Shown here: one piece after another, positions 9,451 through 18,776 of the stretch
Position numbering within the stretch: the stretch's first letter is position 1
How the letters are laid out: every line of letters begins with the position of its first letter
NCBI RefSeq assembly: GCF_002954765.1
Contig: NZ_MTPW01000001.1
Location: 620,001-684,000 of the forward strand
Length of the DNA stretch: 64,000 bases
Direction of reading: 5' to 3'
Source: Nonlabens arenilitoris
Lineage (GTDB): Bacteria; Bacteroidota; Bacteroidia; Flavobacteriales; Flavobacteriaceae
Made by a program: the position numbers and the translations under genes
Notes under the pieces: model-generated
What the model was told of the DNA's origin: nothing
Seen by the model: only the letters and a program-made list of their open reading frames with translations
The model's database searches: none

Positions 9451-9864
9451 TTATAACCATAGGTATAAATTTAATAATTATGACTTACTATACCTGATTT
9501 TACTGGCTAAGATTATTACTTAACTACAGCTTATTATTAATCACAGCATTGTGATCCTGCCCATCATCTCAATCGAACTAATTATATACAATAACATATC
9601 GACCCATCACTTAATATAACGATTGTAATGAAAAATGGTATCCCACTTACATTCCAAATTATGTAAAAATTACTTATTTCAAATTTAAAATTACTGAGCT
9701 TTATATAAAAAAGGTCAAAACAAATTTTGAGCTAACTCAATTCCCTTTGACCTTTTTCAATGTATTCGTGACCTCGAAGAGACAGAGTTCAAACTTTTTG
9801 AATGATGATATTAACTTAATTCTCTCAAAATCAATGATTATGAATAATGCTTCCTCGCAAAGAT
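9451..9864. other. Intergenic region between the P-ATPase unit and the first RND operon
   Basis: This 414-base stretch has no credible gene. Going leftward on the minus strand it holds the end of the upstream operon, with a strong hairpin at 9708-9757, then the presumed promoter region of the small exported protein gene that starts at 9450. A TAAATTTG element on the minus strand at 9680-9687 fits the flavobacterial -7 consensus, but no TTG lies at a good distance, so I do not call a promoter. The rest is AT-rich with no repeat that I can see. Confidence 0.6.
9708..9757 (-). terminator. Hairpin terminator after the cadA operon
   Basis: Arms of 12 bases (9708-9719 and 9746-9757) pair perfectly around the sequence AAAAAGGTCAAA and its complement, with a 26-base loop. 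The arms start and end in A/T runs, so it can act in either direction. It sits downstream of the cadA stop at 9865 and upstream of the next operon. Confidence 0.65.
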
Positions 9865-11832
9865 TTAACCCCACTTCATCTTCTGTAATCTAACAGCATT
9901 TAAAATTGCAAGCAAGGCAACACCTACATCTGCAAAAACGGCTTCCCACATTGTGGCTAGTCCACCAGCTCCTAAAATGAGAACTATAATTTTTACGCCA
10001 AAGGCTAGAACAATATTTTGCCAAACAATACTTCTGGTAGAACGTCCTATTTTTATGGAGCGCGCAATCTTTGAAGGTTGGTCATTTTGAATAATAACAT
10101 CTGCAGTTTCTATAGCGACGTCACTTCCTAGACCACCCATTGCCATACCAACATCACTTGCTGCCAAAACTGGTGCATCGTTGATACCATCTCCTATAAA
10201 AGCGACTTTTGTATCCGGTTGTGCTTTAAGCTTTTCTACTTCGTTAAGCTTATCTTCTGGCAACAAACCACCTTTTGCCCAATCAATGCCTAATTCTTTA
10301 GCAACCTGTTGGGTAATTGAATCCTTATCGCCAGAGAGCATTATAATTTTTGAAATTCCAGATTCCCTGATCTGTTTAATCGCTTGATGGGCATCTTCCT
10401 TCAGTTCATCGGCAATGGTAACATAGCCAGCAAATTTGCCATCGATACCCACCATCACGATGGACTCAATAATGCTATCGGTTTCAGCAGGAACATCTAT
10501 GCTATTTGAAGTCATCAATGCTTTATTTCCTACCAAAACGGTTTTCCCATTTACACTTCCTTTTAATCCCTTACCAGCAATTTCAGATACTTCTGTAGCT
10601 TCATAGTCGGCACCTTCTGCCTTGTATTCCAGAATTGCTTTTGCAATAGGATGTGTGGATTGTTCTTCCATCGCCATCAGGTACTGCATAAATTCAGCTT
10701 CCGCAAAAGTGGATTTATTTACCACTTCCTTAATCTTAAAAACACCTTTGGTCACCGTTCCCGTCTTATCCATTACCACGGTATTCACCTTAGTCATTGC
10801 ATCCAAAAATGATGCGCCTTTAAACAGGATTCCGTTGCGAGATGCAGCACCCAATCCACCAAAATATCCTAGCGGAATGGATATTACCAAAGCACAAGGA
10901 CAAGAGATAACTAGAAAGATTAAAGCTCGATATAGCCAGTCTCTGAACACATAATCATCTACAACGAAATACGGTAAAAAGGTCAGACCTATGGCTAAGA
11001 AAACTACAATAGGCGTGTAAACACGAGCAAATTTTCTAATAAACAACTCGGTTTTAGATTTACGAGCGGTGGCATTCTGCACCATATCTAGAATACGTGC
11101 GATAGAGCTGTCCTTGAACTCCTTAGTAGTTTCTACCTCAATAACTCCATCAAGATTGATACTTCCTGCAAATACAGATGCTCCTTTCTGGACGGTATCC
11201 GGTTTACTTTCTCCGGTAAGAGCAGCGGTATTGAAAGAACCTTTATCTGAAAGTAATATTCCATCAAGAGGCACTTTTTCTCCTACGCGTACTTGAATTT
11301 TTTCGCCTATCTCAACCGTCTCAGGATTAACCGAAATGAAGTCGCCATTTCGATATACTAACGCCTCATTAGGTCGCACATCTAATAAAGCCTTGATATT
11401 TCCTTTTGCTCGGTTAACCGCTGCTTGTTGAAATAATTCGCCCACGGCATAAAACAACATTACAGCTACACCTTCTGGGTATTCTCCTATGGCAAATGCG
11501 CCCAAAGTTGCAATGGACATTAAAAAGAACTCCGTAAAGAAATCTCCATTCATAATACTGTTCCAACCTTCTTTTATTACAGGGAAGCCAACAGGGATAT
11601 AAGCTACGGTGTACCATACGATTCTTACCCATCCTTTAAAGAAGGGAAAAGTGTCAAAATAATCAACTGCAATACCTATTATAAGCATTACAAAACTGAA
11701 AATCGCAGGAATATATGTTTTCAAATTAGACACTTCGTCTGGACTACTATGATTGTGACCGTCATCGTGGCTGTGCTCGCCAGAATGTTTTTGCGTGTCT
11801 AAGTCTCTTAAGTTTACTTTTTTCTTTTTCAT
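9865..11832 (-). CDS. cadA: Heavy-metal P-type ATPase, Zn/Cd/Pb type (ZntA/CadA-like)
   Basis: This is a P1B-type ATPase of 655 residues that would pump Zn2+, Cd2+ or Pb2+ from the cytosol to the periplasm using ATP. It has no N-terminal HMA domain. Instead the N-terminus holds a short His-rich stretch (about residues 15-28, including HSHDDGHNH). The actuator loop TGES, the metal-path motif SCPCAL near residue 308, the phosphorylated Asp355 in DKTGT, the nucleotide-binding motif STHPIAKAI and the hinge GDGINDAP are all present. SCPCALVISIPLGYFGG and the absence of a Cu-type MxxSS helix favour the Zn/Cd subgroup. It overlaps the DUF3703 gene by four bases (ATGA) and ends the operon that starts with the second RND fusion, with a Fur-family regulator two genes upstream. 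Confidence 0.9.
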   Translation of the reverse strand: MKKKKVNLRDLDTQKHSGEHSHDDGHNHSSPDEVSNLKTYIPAIFSFVMLIIGIAVDYFDTFPFFKGWVRIVWYTVAYIPVGFPVIKEGWNSIMNGDFFTEFFLMSIATLGAFAIGEYPEGVAVMLFYAVGELFQQAAVNRAKGNIKALLDVRPNEALVYRNGDFISVNPETVEIGEKIQVRVGEKVPLDGILLSDKGSFNTAALTGESKPDTVQKGASVFAGSINLDGVIEVETTKEFKDSSIARILDMVQNATARKSKTELFIRKFARVYTPIVVFLAIGLTFLPYFVVDDYVFRDWLYRALIFLVISCPCALVISIPLGYFGGLGAASRNGILFKGASFLDAMTKVNTVVMDKTGTVTKGVFKIKEVVNKSTFAEAEFMQYLMAMEEQSTHPIAKAILEYKAEGADYEATEVSEIAGKGLKGSVNGKTVLVGNKALMTSNSIDVPAETDSIIESIVMVGIDGKFAGYVTIADELKEDAHQAIKQIRESGISKIIMLSGDKDSITQQVAKELGIDWAKGGLLPEDKLNEVEKLKAQPDTKVAFIGDGINDAPVLAASDVGMAMGGLGSDVAIETADVIIQNDQPSKIARSIKIGRSTRSIVWQNIVLAFGVKIIVLILGAGGLATMWEAVFADVGVALLAILNAVRLQKMKWG

Positions 11833-12197
11833 TTACTATTGAATAAATTAATTATGTCATTTGGCATAGGCATACGTTTTAATGGTGGCACATTTGAACC
11901 TCCTGTATTTCCTAGTGGCACGTGATTAATAAACGACTTCCAACCACCAACAACTAATCTGATTATTTGACCAAATACTTCTTTAGTATTCTTTTGCATA
12001 AACCCAAATTTCAACATTAACCAATGTGAATAGGTATGTTCAATGGGATAAGATTGACCTATAATATGACTCCTTTCTAAATGATGCCAGGCAATATCAA
12101 ATTGTTCCATTTTTAAATTATTGCGGTACAACTCTAATTCTTTACAATATGCCTGTTTTAGATGTCTTGGTATTTTAATATTTAACGTCATATCCAA
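11829..12197 (-). CDS. DUF3703 family protein
   Basis: This is a 122-residue soluble protein matching DUF3703 as I recall it, a small family found almost only in metal-resistance clusters. Typical elements are the helical start (KQAYCKELELYRNN), a His-rich middle (WHHLERSHIIGQSYPIEHTYSHW) and the C-terminal segment GNTGGSNVPPLKRMP. The spaced His and Cys residues could hold a metal, but no function has been shown that I know of. Its stop overlaps the cadA start by four bases, so the two are translationally coupled. It starts 47 bases after the Fur-type regulator gene. Confidence 0.75.
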   Translation of the reverse strand: MDMTLNIKIPRHLKQAYCKELELYRNNLKMEQFDIAWHHLERSHIIGQSYPIEHTYSHWLMLKFGFMQKNTKEVFGQIIRLVVGGWKSFINHVPLGNTGGSNVPPLKRMPMPNDIINLFNSK

Positions 12198-12244
12198 TGA
12201 TTTTTTATAAAAGTAGTTTAATAACTAGTGCAACAGAAGTGCAT

Positions 12245-12661
12245 TTATTGCCCACTACATTTCTCGCATATTCCCTTTACAACAAGGTTTACATCTTCGG
12301 CTATATAGCCGTCAGGTACTTTGATTTGTGGAATTTTATGTTCCGTAAGACATACTGTTTCATTGCAATTGTTACAATGAAAATGTAAGTGTAAATCTTG
12401 TTCAATCTCACAGTTACAACCCTTTTCGCACAAGGCATACTTTGAAATGCCTGTGCCATCATCTATTTGGTGTACAATTTTCTTTTCTTCAAAGGTTTTG
12501 AGCGTACGATATAGTGTGGTGCGTTCCGCTTTCGCGAAAGCGGACTCAATATCTGTTAGTGCTACTGCAATTTCCTTTTCAGCCAAATACTTATAAATCA
12601 AAATGCGCATCGCCGTAGGACGTACTTGATAATTTTCTAATGTTTTTTCTATTTCTGTCAT
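12245..12661 (-). CDS. Fur-family transcriptional regulator
   Basis: This 138-residue protein has the Fur architecture: an N-terminal winged helix (residues 1-80, with RTTLYRTLKTFEEKKIVHQ) and a C-terminal dimerisation and metal domain. The latter carries the sensing motif HLHFHCNNCNETVCL and a second CxxC near the end (ICEKCSGQ). The two CxxC pairs form the structural Zn site of the family. It lies between the second RND adaptor and DUF3703/cadA and is the only DNA-binding regulator in the metal region, so it is the best candidate for local metal control, perhaps Zn (Zur-like). A perfect 16-bp palindrome is in frame just before the recognition helix and gives the residues AFAKA. Effector metal and operator are not visible. 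Confidence 0.85.
   Translation of the reverse strand: MTEIEKTLENYQVRPTAMRILIYKYLAEKEIAVALTDIESAFAKAERTTLYRTLKTFEEKKIVHQIDDGTGISKYALCEKGCNCEIEQDLHLHFHCNNCNETVCLTEHKIPQIKVPDGYIAEDVNLVVKGICEKCSGQ
12527..12542. repeat. 16-bp palindrome, perfect
   Basis: This copy is in the Fur-family gene, reads AFAKA just before the recognition helix, and extends to 18 bp of symmetry with the flanking C and G. Confidence 0.9.
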
Positions 12662-12671
12662 TTGATACTTT

Positions 12672-13895
12672 TTAATGGCTATGTTCTGCTTCTCCTTTTT
12701 TCATTTCTGCCATTAGGTAATAGGCATTATTCATAGCATATTGCTCATCTTTTTTATTTGGTCCTAAAAAGCTAACGGCTACCCAATCTCCATCTTTTGC
12801 TCCTGTTACAATTTCTATAGGAACAAAGCTCCAGTCATTACCTTCTTTCATCGCCTTAAAAACAAAAGCTTTTTCTCCTTCAATAGAAATTGCACTTTCT
12901 GGAAATGCCGTGGTGGTTGCATTATCTGTTTGGATACGTCCTTGAATATACATTCCGGGAATAAGGTTTCCAGCCTTATTTTCTATTTCCGCGTGCACGT
13001 GCAATGCTTTTGGGTTTTCCTCAAAAGTTTTGCTTATCGAGTAAATTTCTGCTGAGAGTTGTTTTCCAGGAATGGACTGGACATTGAACGTTACTTTTTG
13101 TCCTTTCTCAATTTTATAGACATCTTTTTCAAAAACCATCAAATCTGCGTGTACGTGAAGCGTGTTTACTATATCCATTAAGTCTGTTTGTGGCTCTACA
13201 TACTGACCGGTTTTTATTTCTACTTTTTGCACAAATCCTTCAATGGGACTGCGTAGCGCTACACGCTGATAAATCGTTCCATTTCTGACACCTGAAGCAT
13301 TTATGTTAAGTTGTTTTAACTGAGCTTCCAGACCATTTACCATCGCGAGCGAGGCTTTGTATTCGGCTTCTGCACTTTGAAAATTAGCACCGCTACCTAC
13401 ACCAGCATCATAAAGGGTTTTCTGTCTGTCAAAAGATTTTTTAAGAAACTGACTATTGCTGTATGCGTTAAGATACATCGTTTGTTTCTCAATAATGCTG
13501 GGATGTGATATGTAGGCAACAACTTGCCCTTTCTTAACTTCATTTCCTTCTATAACCTCGATAGAAACGACGTTTGCACCTATTACAGTTGTAATAGTTG
13601 CCTCATTTTGTGGTGGCACTTCTAGCTGTCCATTAGCCTCTACATAACCATTCATACTGCGCGTTTGTAATGTATCTATAGACATCTGCAAAGCCTCGAA
13701 CTGTCTTGTAGTCAACATTACTTCTTCGCCTTCAGCGTGATTTTCTTCATTATGTTCACCATCGCTATGTTTAGATTCAGATTCCGAATGTTCATCACCC
13801 TTTTTAGACGTTTCATTTTTTGTGTCTCCACAAGCTGTCATTGTGATAACAATCAATAGCAGCCCAATCCATTTATATGTTTTTAAGTTTTTCAT
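12672..13895 (-). CDS. RND efflux periplasmic adaptor (CzcB-like, His-rich lipoprotein)
   Basis: This is a membrane-fusion protein of 407 residues serving the second RND-channel fusion. An upstream in-frame Met exists at 13916, but the Met at 13895 gives a clean lipoprotein signal (KNLKTYKWIG, then TMTACGDTK) and avoids overlap with the preceding gene, so I chose it. After the lipid-attachment Cys comes a long His/Glu stretch (EHSESESKHSDGEHNEENHA) able to bind metal. Lipoyl halves follow, then a helical hairpin (around KSFDRQKTLYDAGVGSGANF) and beta domains. The C-terminus has more His (GEAEHSH). The RND gene stops one base before this start, and the Fur-type gene follows after 10 bases. His richness favours Zn or a similar divalent metal; that is inference. 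Confidence 0.88.
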   Translation of the reverse strand: MKNLKTYKWIGLLLIVITMTACGDTKNETSKKGDEHSESESKHSDGEHNEENHAEGEEVMLTTRQFEALQMSIDTLQTRSMNGYVEANGQLEVPPQNEATITTVIGANVVSIEVIEGNEVKKGQVVAYISHPSIIEKQTMYLNAYSNSQFLKKSFDRQKTLYDAGVGSGANFQSAEAEYKASLAMVNGLEAQLKQLNINASGVRNGTIYQRVALRSPIEGFVQKVEIKTGQYVEPQTDLMDIVNTLHVHADLMVFEKDVYKIEKGQKVTFNVQSIPGKQLSAEIYSISKTFEENPKALHVHAEIENKAGNLIPGMYIQGRIQTDNATTTAFPESAISIEGEKAFVFKAMKEGNDWSFVPIEIVTGAKDGDWVAVSFLGPNKKDEQYAMNNAYYLMAEMKKGEAEHSH

Positions 13896-13896
13896 T

Positions 13897-16800
13897 TTAT
13901 AAGGTATAATATTCAAGTTTGAACAATGCAGTTAAATACTGGTCTAGCGCTTCTAGCGCATCCATTTCTGTTTGTATGGCATCACGAATAATCTGGGTAA
14001 ATGCAGCGTAGTCTACCGCACCTTCTCGATAAGCCAGTAATGCTCCTTTACGTTGCTCTTTTGCAAGTGGTAAGGATTCATTTTTGTAAAATTGCCAAGC
14101 TTCTTCCCACTTCTGATAGGCTTGAACCGCTTGTTGATATTCTGATTCAATCTGTCGCTCTTTAAAATCTGCATTAGTGCTGACTATTTGGCTTTCAATT
14201 TTTGCAGCTTTAGCTCGACTTCTATCGGAACCAGAAAAAAGAGGTATGGATATACCTGCTTGATAGGTATAAAACCCACTATTTCCATTTACTTGCTGTA
14301 TGCCGCCTTGTAAATTAAATGTAGGTAACAAATTTGCCCGTGCTACATCATAATTAGCTTCGGCTTCATCCACACGCTTTCGCGAAAGCAATAATTCTGG
14401 ATGCTCATTTAAATCCTTATTATAATTAAAACCAAGGACATTAGATTGATAGTCATCGGGCACCGTATAAATAATCTCCGAACCTAACCAAAGATTTAGT
14501 TTCTGCAATGCTATGCTATAATCTCGTTGTGCTTGATGATATTTATTTTTAATTTGCAATGCTTGATTTTTTGCAGAAGCAAATTCTAATCGTGAGATGG
14601 CTTCTACTTCCAAATTTAGTTGGACTGCTTTTGAAAACTGACTGTAAATCGAGTCTAGTTCCTTGTACAATTTCATCTTACGTTTTTGCTGAAAAGCTTC
14701 TGACCACGCATTTTTTACCTCTTGAGTAACTTGAAGTTCGGTAAGATTATAAGCCGCTTCAGCTAGAGCGATACGTTGTTTTTGCAATCGCTTTTTTGCG
14801 CCAATACCTAGTAAATCAATATTTTGCTGTCCGATTCCTAATAAGGTATAAATTCCCTGACCATTTGCTACTTCTTCTCCACCAGTAAAAACTTGTGTAC
14901 TTCCCAATTCGTAAGCACTAGCCTTGAGCACATTTTGACGTCGTATTTCTAATTTACCAGTTTGCAATGATGGGTAATTCTTTTTTGCAAGAACTACAGC
15001 ACTATCTAGGGCAATCTCTGGATAGCCTTGTTGCTGCAAAATAGTTGTATCCAATCTTCTCGTCATTTCTTGTGCTCTTGCACTTGGTATGAAAAAGAAC
15101 AAACAGAGAACTGCTGTGGCAGTTACATAATGTGGATTGAGCTTCATTTTGCGTTCCGAACGCTTTTCTACCCATTGATAAAATATAGGAAGAATAAAAA
15201 GTGTAAGTAAGGTAGAGGTCAATAATCCACCTATAACTACGGTTGCAAGTGGCCGTTGTACTTCTGCACCAGCAGATGATGATATGGCCATAGGCAAAAA
15301 CCCAAGAATATCTGTAAATGCGGTAAGCATAATAGGTCGTATCCTGCGCTTTGTTCCTTCTACAATTCTGTCTCGTAAGTTTGTGACACCTTCTTCTTTT
15401 AATTCATTAAGACCGCTTATCATTACAAGTCCATTGAGGACCGCAACCCCAAAGAGCACAATAAAACCAACACCTGCCGAAATACTAAATGGCATATCAC
15501 GTAACCATAGTGCAAATACACCACCTATAGTTGCCATAGGAATTGCGAGATAAATCATTAACGTCTGCGGAAATGATTTTAAGGCAAAATAGATAAGTAT
15601 AAAAATAAGTAGGAGCGCAATAGGCACGACGGTTTGCAATCGATTACTAGCACGTTCCAAATTCTCAAAAGCACCACCATAGCGCAAGAAGTAACCAGAT
15701 GGTAATTCAAATTGCTCATCCAGTCTCACTTGTATATCCTCTACAACAGATTTTACATCACGACCTCTAATATTAATACCTACATAGGTTCTTCTATTTG
15801 TATTGTCGCGACTTATTTGCATAGGTCCAGGTTCATAAGAAACGTTTGCCACTTCCTTTAAAGGGATTTGAGCTCCTGAAGGTAAATTGATAAATAGATT
15901 TTGAATGTCATTGATGCTAGTTCTGTTTTCAGCTTTTAATCGCACAACAAGGTCAAATCTTTTTTCTCCTTCAAATATGACACCTGCTTTACCACCAGCA
16001 AATGAGGCTTGTACCACGCTATTAAGCTGATTGATTTCTAATCCATATTGCGCTAGTTTATTCCGATTGTAGTTTACAGTTATTTGAGGCAAGCCGTCTG
16101 TTGCTTCCACCTTCATATCTGCCACACCAGGAACGCTTGCAATAATTCTACCCATCTCTTCGGCTTTGCTAGCCAGTATATCTAGGTCTTCGCCAAAAAG
16201 CTTTATAGCAACATCTTCACGCACACCTGTGAGCAACTCATTAAATCGCATTTCTATAGGTTGAGTGAATTCAAAATTTACACCAGGCACAATGCTCACG
16301 GCTTCCTTCATTTTATCCAGCAGTTCTTCTTTTGAACTAGCAGATGTCCACTCGTCACTAGGTTTTAAAATCACAAATACATCTGCAATGTCCATAGGCA
16401 TTGGGTCTGTAGGAACATCTGCAACACCTATACGGCTTATGATGGTTTTTACCTCTGGAAACTCAGATTTTACAATACGTTCAATCTTTGTTGTGGTTTC
16501 GATAGTTTCAGTAAGTGAACTTCCCGGTTTTAAAATAGCGTGAAATGCTAAATCACCTTCATCTAATTGTGGTATAAATTCTCCACCCATTCTTGTAAAA
16601 GCAAAAATGGCAACCGCAAAAAGTGCAACGGCAACACTTACAATTATCTTTCCTTTGCTTAGGGATTTAGTGAGAAGCGGTTCGTACTTACGTTCTACCC
16701 AATGGACTAATTTATCTCCGTATGATTTTTTATCGTTCTTAGGCACTCGTAAGAATAATGCCGAAACCATTGGGACATAAGTAAGACACAATATCATTGC

Positions 16801-18294
16801 ACCTATCATTGCAAAAATGAATGTGAGCGCCATAGGCTGAAACATTTTACCTTCAACTCCTTCTAGAGCTAGAATAGGAAGAAACACAATAAGTATGATG
16901 AGCTGACCAAAAAAGGCTGCATTCATCATTTTTTTGGATGCCTTTGCAGCTATTTCGTCATTAAGTGATTTTCTGTTTTCCGCTTTCGCGAAAGCGTCAC
17001 TCTTATCAACTTCCTGTTTTTTAACGATGTATGAATACATCAAAAAAACGGTGGCTTCTACAATGATTACAGAGCCATCTACAATGATTCCAAAATCAAT
17101 AGCTCCTAAGCTCATTAAGTTTGCCCATACATCAAAAACGTTCATCAAAATGAATGCAAAAAGAAGAGATAGTGGAATGGTAGAGGCCACAATAAGACCA
17201 CCACGCCAGTTTCCTAATAAGAGCACTAATACAAAAATCACTATTAGTCCACCTTCCAGTAAATTACCAGTTACCGTTCCAGTAGTTTCTGCAATTAATT
17301 CACTACGGTCTAGAAATGGAACAATGCTCACGCCTTCTGGTAGAGATTTTTGAATTTGCTTCATTCGAGTCTTCACATTCTCGATAACCTCATTAGAGTT
17401 TGCTCCTTTGAGCATTAGAATCATTCCGCCTACGGCTTCGCCTTTACCGTCCTTAGTTAGTGCACCATAACGTACAGCACTTCCTATATTCACTGTCCCT
17501 ACATCTTTAACTTTGATAGGAATACCATTAACGGTTTTTACTACCATATTCTCAATGTCAGAAGTAGTTCTTGCTAGACCTTCGCCACGTATAAAGTTTG
17601 CTTGATGATTACGCTCTATATAAGCGCCTCCCGTATTTTGATTGTTGTTTTCTAAGGCAGAAAAGACGTCAGATATTGTGATACCTATGGCACGGAGCTC
17701 ATTAGGATCTACAGCCACCTCATATTGCTTTTGATTACCACCAAAGGCATTGACTTCTACCACACCTGGCACCATAGACATCTGGCGACGTACAATCCAG
17801 TCTTGTATCGTACGCAGTTCTGTTGCGGTATATGTATCACGCATTTTATCATCTACCTCAAGGGTATATTGATAAATCTCTCCTAATCCAGTAGATATAG
17901 GCCCCATTGCTGGTTCTCCAAATCCTGCTGGTATCTGTTCTTGTACTTCGGGCAGTTTTTCGGCAACTAACTGTCGTGGTAAATAGGTGCCAATATCGTC
18001 ATCGAATACGATAGTAACCACTGATAGCCCAAAACGAGATACAGAGCGTATCTCTTGAACATTAGGTAAATTACTCATCGAAATTTCGACAGGATAGGTT
18101 ACAAATTGCTCAATATCTTCAGTCCCTAGATTAGGTGATTGAGTGATTACCTGTACTTGGTTATTTGTAATATCGGGCACAGCATCAATAGGTACTTGTG
18201 TCATACTCCATATACCTGCACCGATAAGTACAAATGTGAGTAACCCAATAATAAATTTATTATTGATTGAAAAATCAATGATTTTATTAATCAT
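13897..18294 (-). CDS. CzcA-type heavy-metal RND pump fused to a TolC-type channel (second copy)
   Basis: This is a 1465-residue fusion built like the one at 4602-8933. Residues 1 to about 1045 are a CzcA-type metal RND pump with GAIDFGIIVDGSVIIVE in TM4 (Asp-Asp-Glu, the Zn/Co/Ni pattern). The remainder is a TolC/CzcC-like channel with coiled-coil repeats. The junction holds what looks like a complete signal peptide starting at Met1050 (MKLNPHYVTATAVL, then FFFIPSARA) with a cleavage site after Ala1074. The channel was apparently joined with its own export signal, or can be made or cut separately. Two palindrome copies lie in this gene, read as AFAKA (16981) and LSRKR (14375). The gene is second in its operon after the DUF6660 protein. 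Confidence 0.88.
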   Translation of the reverse strand: MINKIIDFSINNKFIIGLLTFVLIGAGIWSMTQVPIDAVPDITNNQVQVITQSPNLGTEDIEQFVTYPVEISMSNLPNVQEIRSVSRFGLSVVTIVFDDDIGTYLPRQLVAEKLPEVQEQIPAGFGEPAMGPISTGLGEIYQYTLEVDDKMRDTYTATELRTIQDWIVRRQMSMVPGVVEVNAFGGNQKQYEVAVDPNELRAIGITISDVFSALENNNQNTGGAYIERNHQANFIRGEGLARTTSDIENMVVKTVNGIPIKVKDVGTVNIGSAVRYGALTKDGKGEAVGGMILMLKGANSNEVIENVKTRMKQIQKSLPEGVSIVPFLDRSELIAETTGTVTGNLLEGGLIVIFVLVLLLGNWRGGLIVASTIPLSLLFAFILMNVFDVWANLMSLGAIDFGIIVDGSVIIVEATVFLMYSYIVKKQEVDKSDAFAKAENRKSLNDEIAAKASKKMMNAAFFGQLIILIVFLPILALEGVEGKMFQPMALTFIFAMIGAMILCLTYVPMVSALFLRVPKNDKKSYGDKLVHWVERKYEPLLTKSLSKGKIIVSVAVALFAVAIFAFTRMGGEFIPQLDEGDLAFHAILKPGSSLTETIETTTKIERIVKSEFPEVKTIISRIGVADVPTDPMPMDIADVFVILKPSDEWTSASSKEELLDKMKEAVSIVPGVNFEFTQPIEMRFNELLTGVREDVAIKLFGEDLDILASKAEEMGRIIASVPGVADMKVEATDGLPQITVNYNRNKLAQYGLEINQLNSVVQASFAGGKAGVIFEGEKRFDLVVRLKAENRTSINDIQNLFINLPSGAQIPLKEVANVSYEPGPMQISRDNTNRRTYVGINIRGRDVKSVVEDIQVRLDEQFELPSGYFLRYGGAFENLERASNRLQTVVPIALLLIFILIYFALKSFPQTLMIYLAIPMATIGGVFALWLRDMPFSISAGVGFIVLFGVAVLNGLVMISGLNELKEEGVTNLRDRIVEGTKRRIRPIMLTAFTDILGFLPMAISSSAGAEVQRPLATVVIGGLLTSTLLTLFILPIFYQWVEKRSERKMKLNPHYVTATAVLCLFFFIPSARAQEMTRRLDTTILQQQGYPEIALDSAVVLAKKNYPSLQTGKLEIRRQNVLKASAYELGSTQVFTGGEEVANGQGIYTLLGIGQQNIDLLGIGAKKRLQKQRIALAEAAYNLTELQVTQEVKNAWSEAFQQKRKMKLYKELDSIYSQFSKAVQLNLEVEAISRLEFASAKNQALQIKNKYHQAQRDYSIALQKLNLWLGSEIIYTVPDDYQSNVLGFNYNKDLNEHPELLLSRKRVDEAEANYDVARANLLPTFNLQGGIQQVNGNSGFYTYQAGISIPLFSGSDRSRAKAAKIESQIVSTNADFKERQIESEYQQAVQAYQKWEEAWQFYKNESLPLAKEQRKGALLAYREGAVDYAAFTQIIRDAIQTEMDALEALDQYLTALFKLEYYTL
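14375..14390. repeat. 16-bp palindrome, one mismatch
   Basis: The last base is A instead of G. It lies in the channel part of the second RND fusion and reads LSRKR, a different frame from the AFAKA copies. Confidence 0.85.
16981..16996. repeat. 16-bp palindrome, perfect
   Basis: This copy is in the second RND fusion, reads AFAKA, and is in the same cytosolic loop after TM4 as the copy in the first fusion. Confidence 0.9.
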
Positions 18295-18331
18295 ATAATT
18301 GTGGTATTAATTCAGTTAATAAATGGGTGTA

Positions 18332-18347
18332 CGCTTTCGCGAAAGCG
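18332..18347. repeat. 16-bp palindrome, perfect, intergenic
   Basis: This copy lies between the DUF6660 gene and the second RND fusion. A separate short inverted repeat (AGGATA/TATCCT, 18385-18400) lies nearby. Confidence 0.9.
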
Positions 18348-18412
18348 AAAACATATAATATCTCCCAAAGGGAAACATCACTACAGGATATAGCTATCCT
18401 ATAAAAACTGAA

Positions 18413-18730
18413 TTATGCCCGTGGTGGTTGGAATAGGGAAAGGGAAATATCCTTACCTATACTGTCAAAATAAACTGTAGAAAGTTTATAGTCTGCAGGA
18501 TGGTATAGGTCTAAGACATTTAACCCAAAATCCAACGTGTGAACGTGACAGCAATGACAATGACAAAAAGGAGAACACATATCAAGTAGGTTGTGGTCGT
18601 GATCGTCAGTATCATTTTGTGATAATTCTATTTGCGTGCTATACTCAGAAGAGTCAACATTTGCATCACTACAAGGCGCAAAATTAAGCGCGAGCAGATA
18701 AAATGAGAATATGAGCGTAAAAATTTTCAC
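18413..18730 (-). CDS. DUF6660-like exported Cys/His-rich protein
   Basis: This is a 105-residue protein with a signal peptide (about residues 1-19) ending near NFAPCSDAN, so it could also be a lipoprotein at Cys20. The middle has a dense metal-ligand cluster at residues 43-64 (DDHDHN, then CSPFCHCHCCHVH). The C-terminus is SLFQPPRA. It resembles the DUF6660 family that I recall from Bacteroidota metal operons. It stands 118 bases upstream of the second RND-channel fusion, the same place held by other small exported proteins before the other two pumps. Periplasmic binding or sensing of Cu or Zn is inference from the ligand cluster. Confidence 0.72.
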   Translation of the reverse strand: MKIFTLIFSFYLLALNFAPCSDANVDSSEYSTQIELSQNDTDDHDHNLLDMCSPFCHCHCCHVHTLDFGLNVLDLYHPADYKLSTVYFDSIGKDISLSLFQPPRA

Positions 18731-18776
18731 AACACAAAGATAACAGAATTATAATGCAACTGGTGTGCAAAGGTTT

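Noticed and set aside
10696..10713. GCTTCCGCAAAAG sequence in cadA, and a similar decayed site near 23296 in copA
   Set aside because: Several mismatches to the 16-bp word. They may be decayed copies but cannot be separated from chance.
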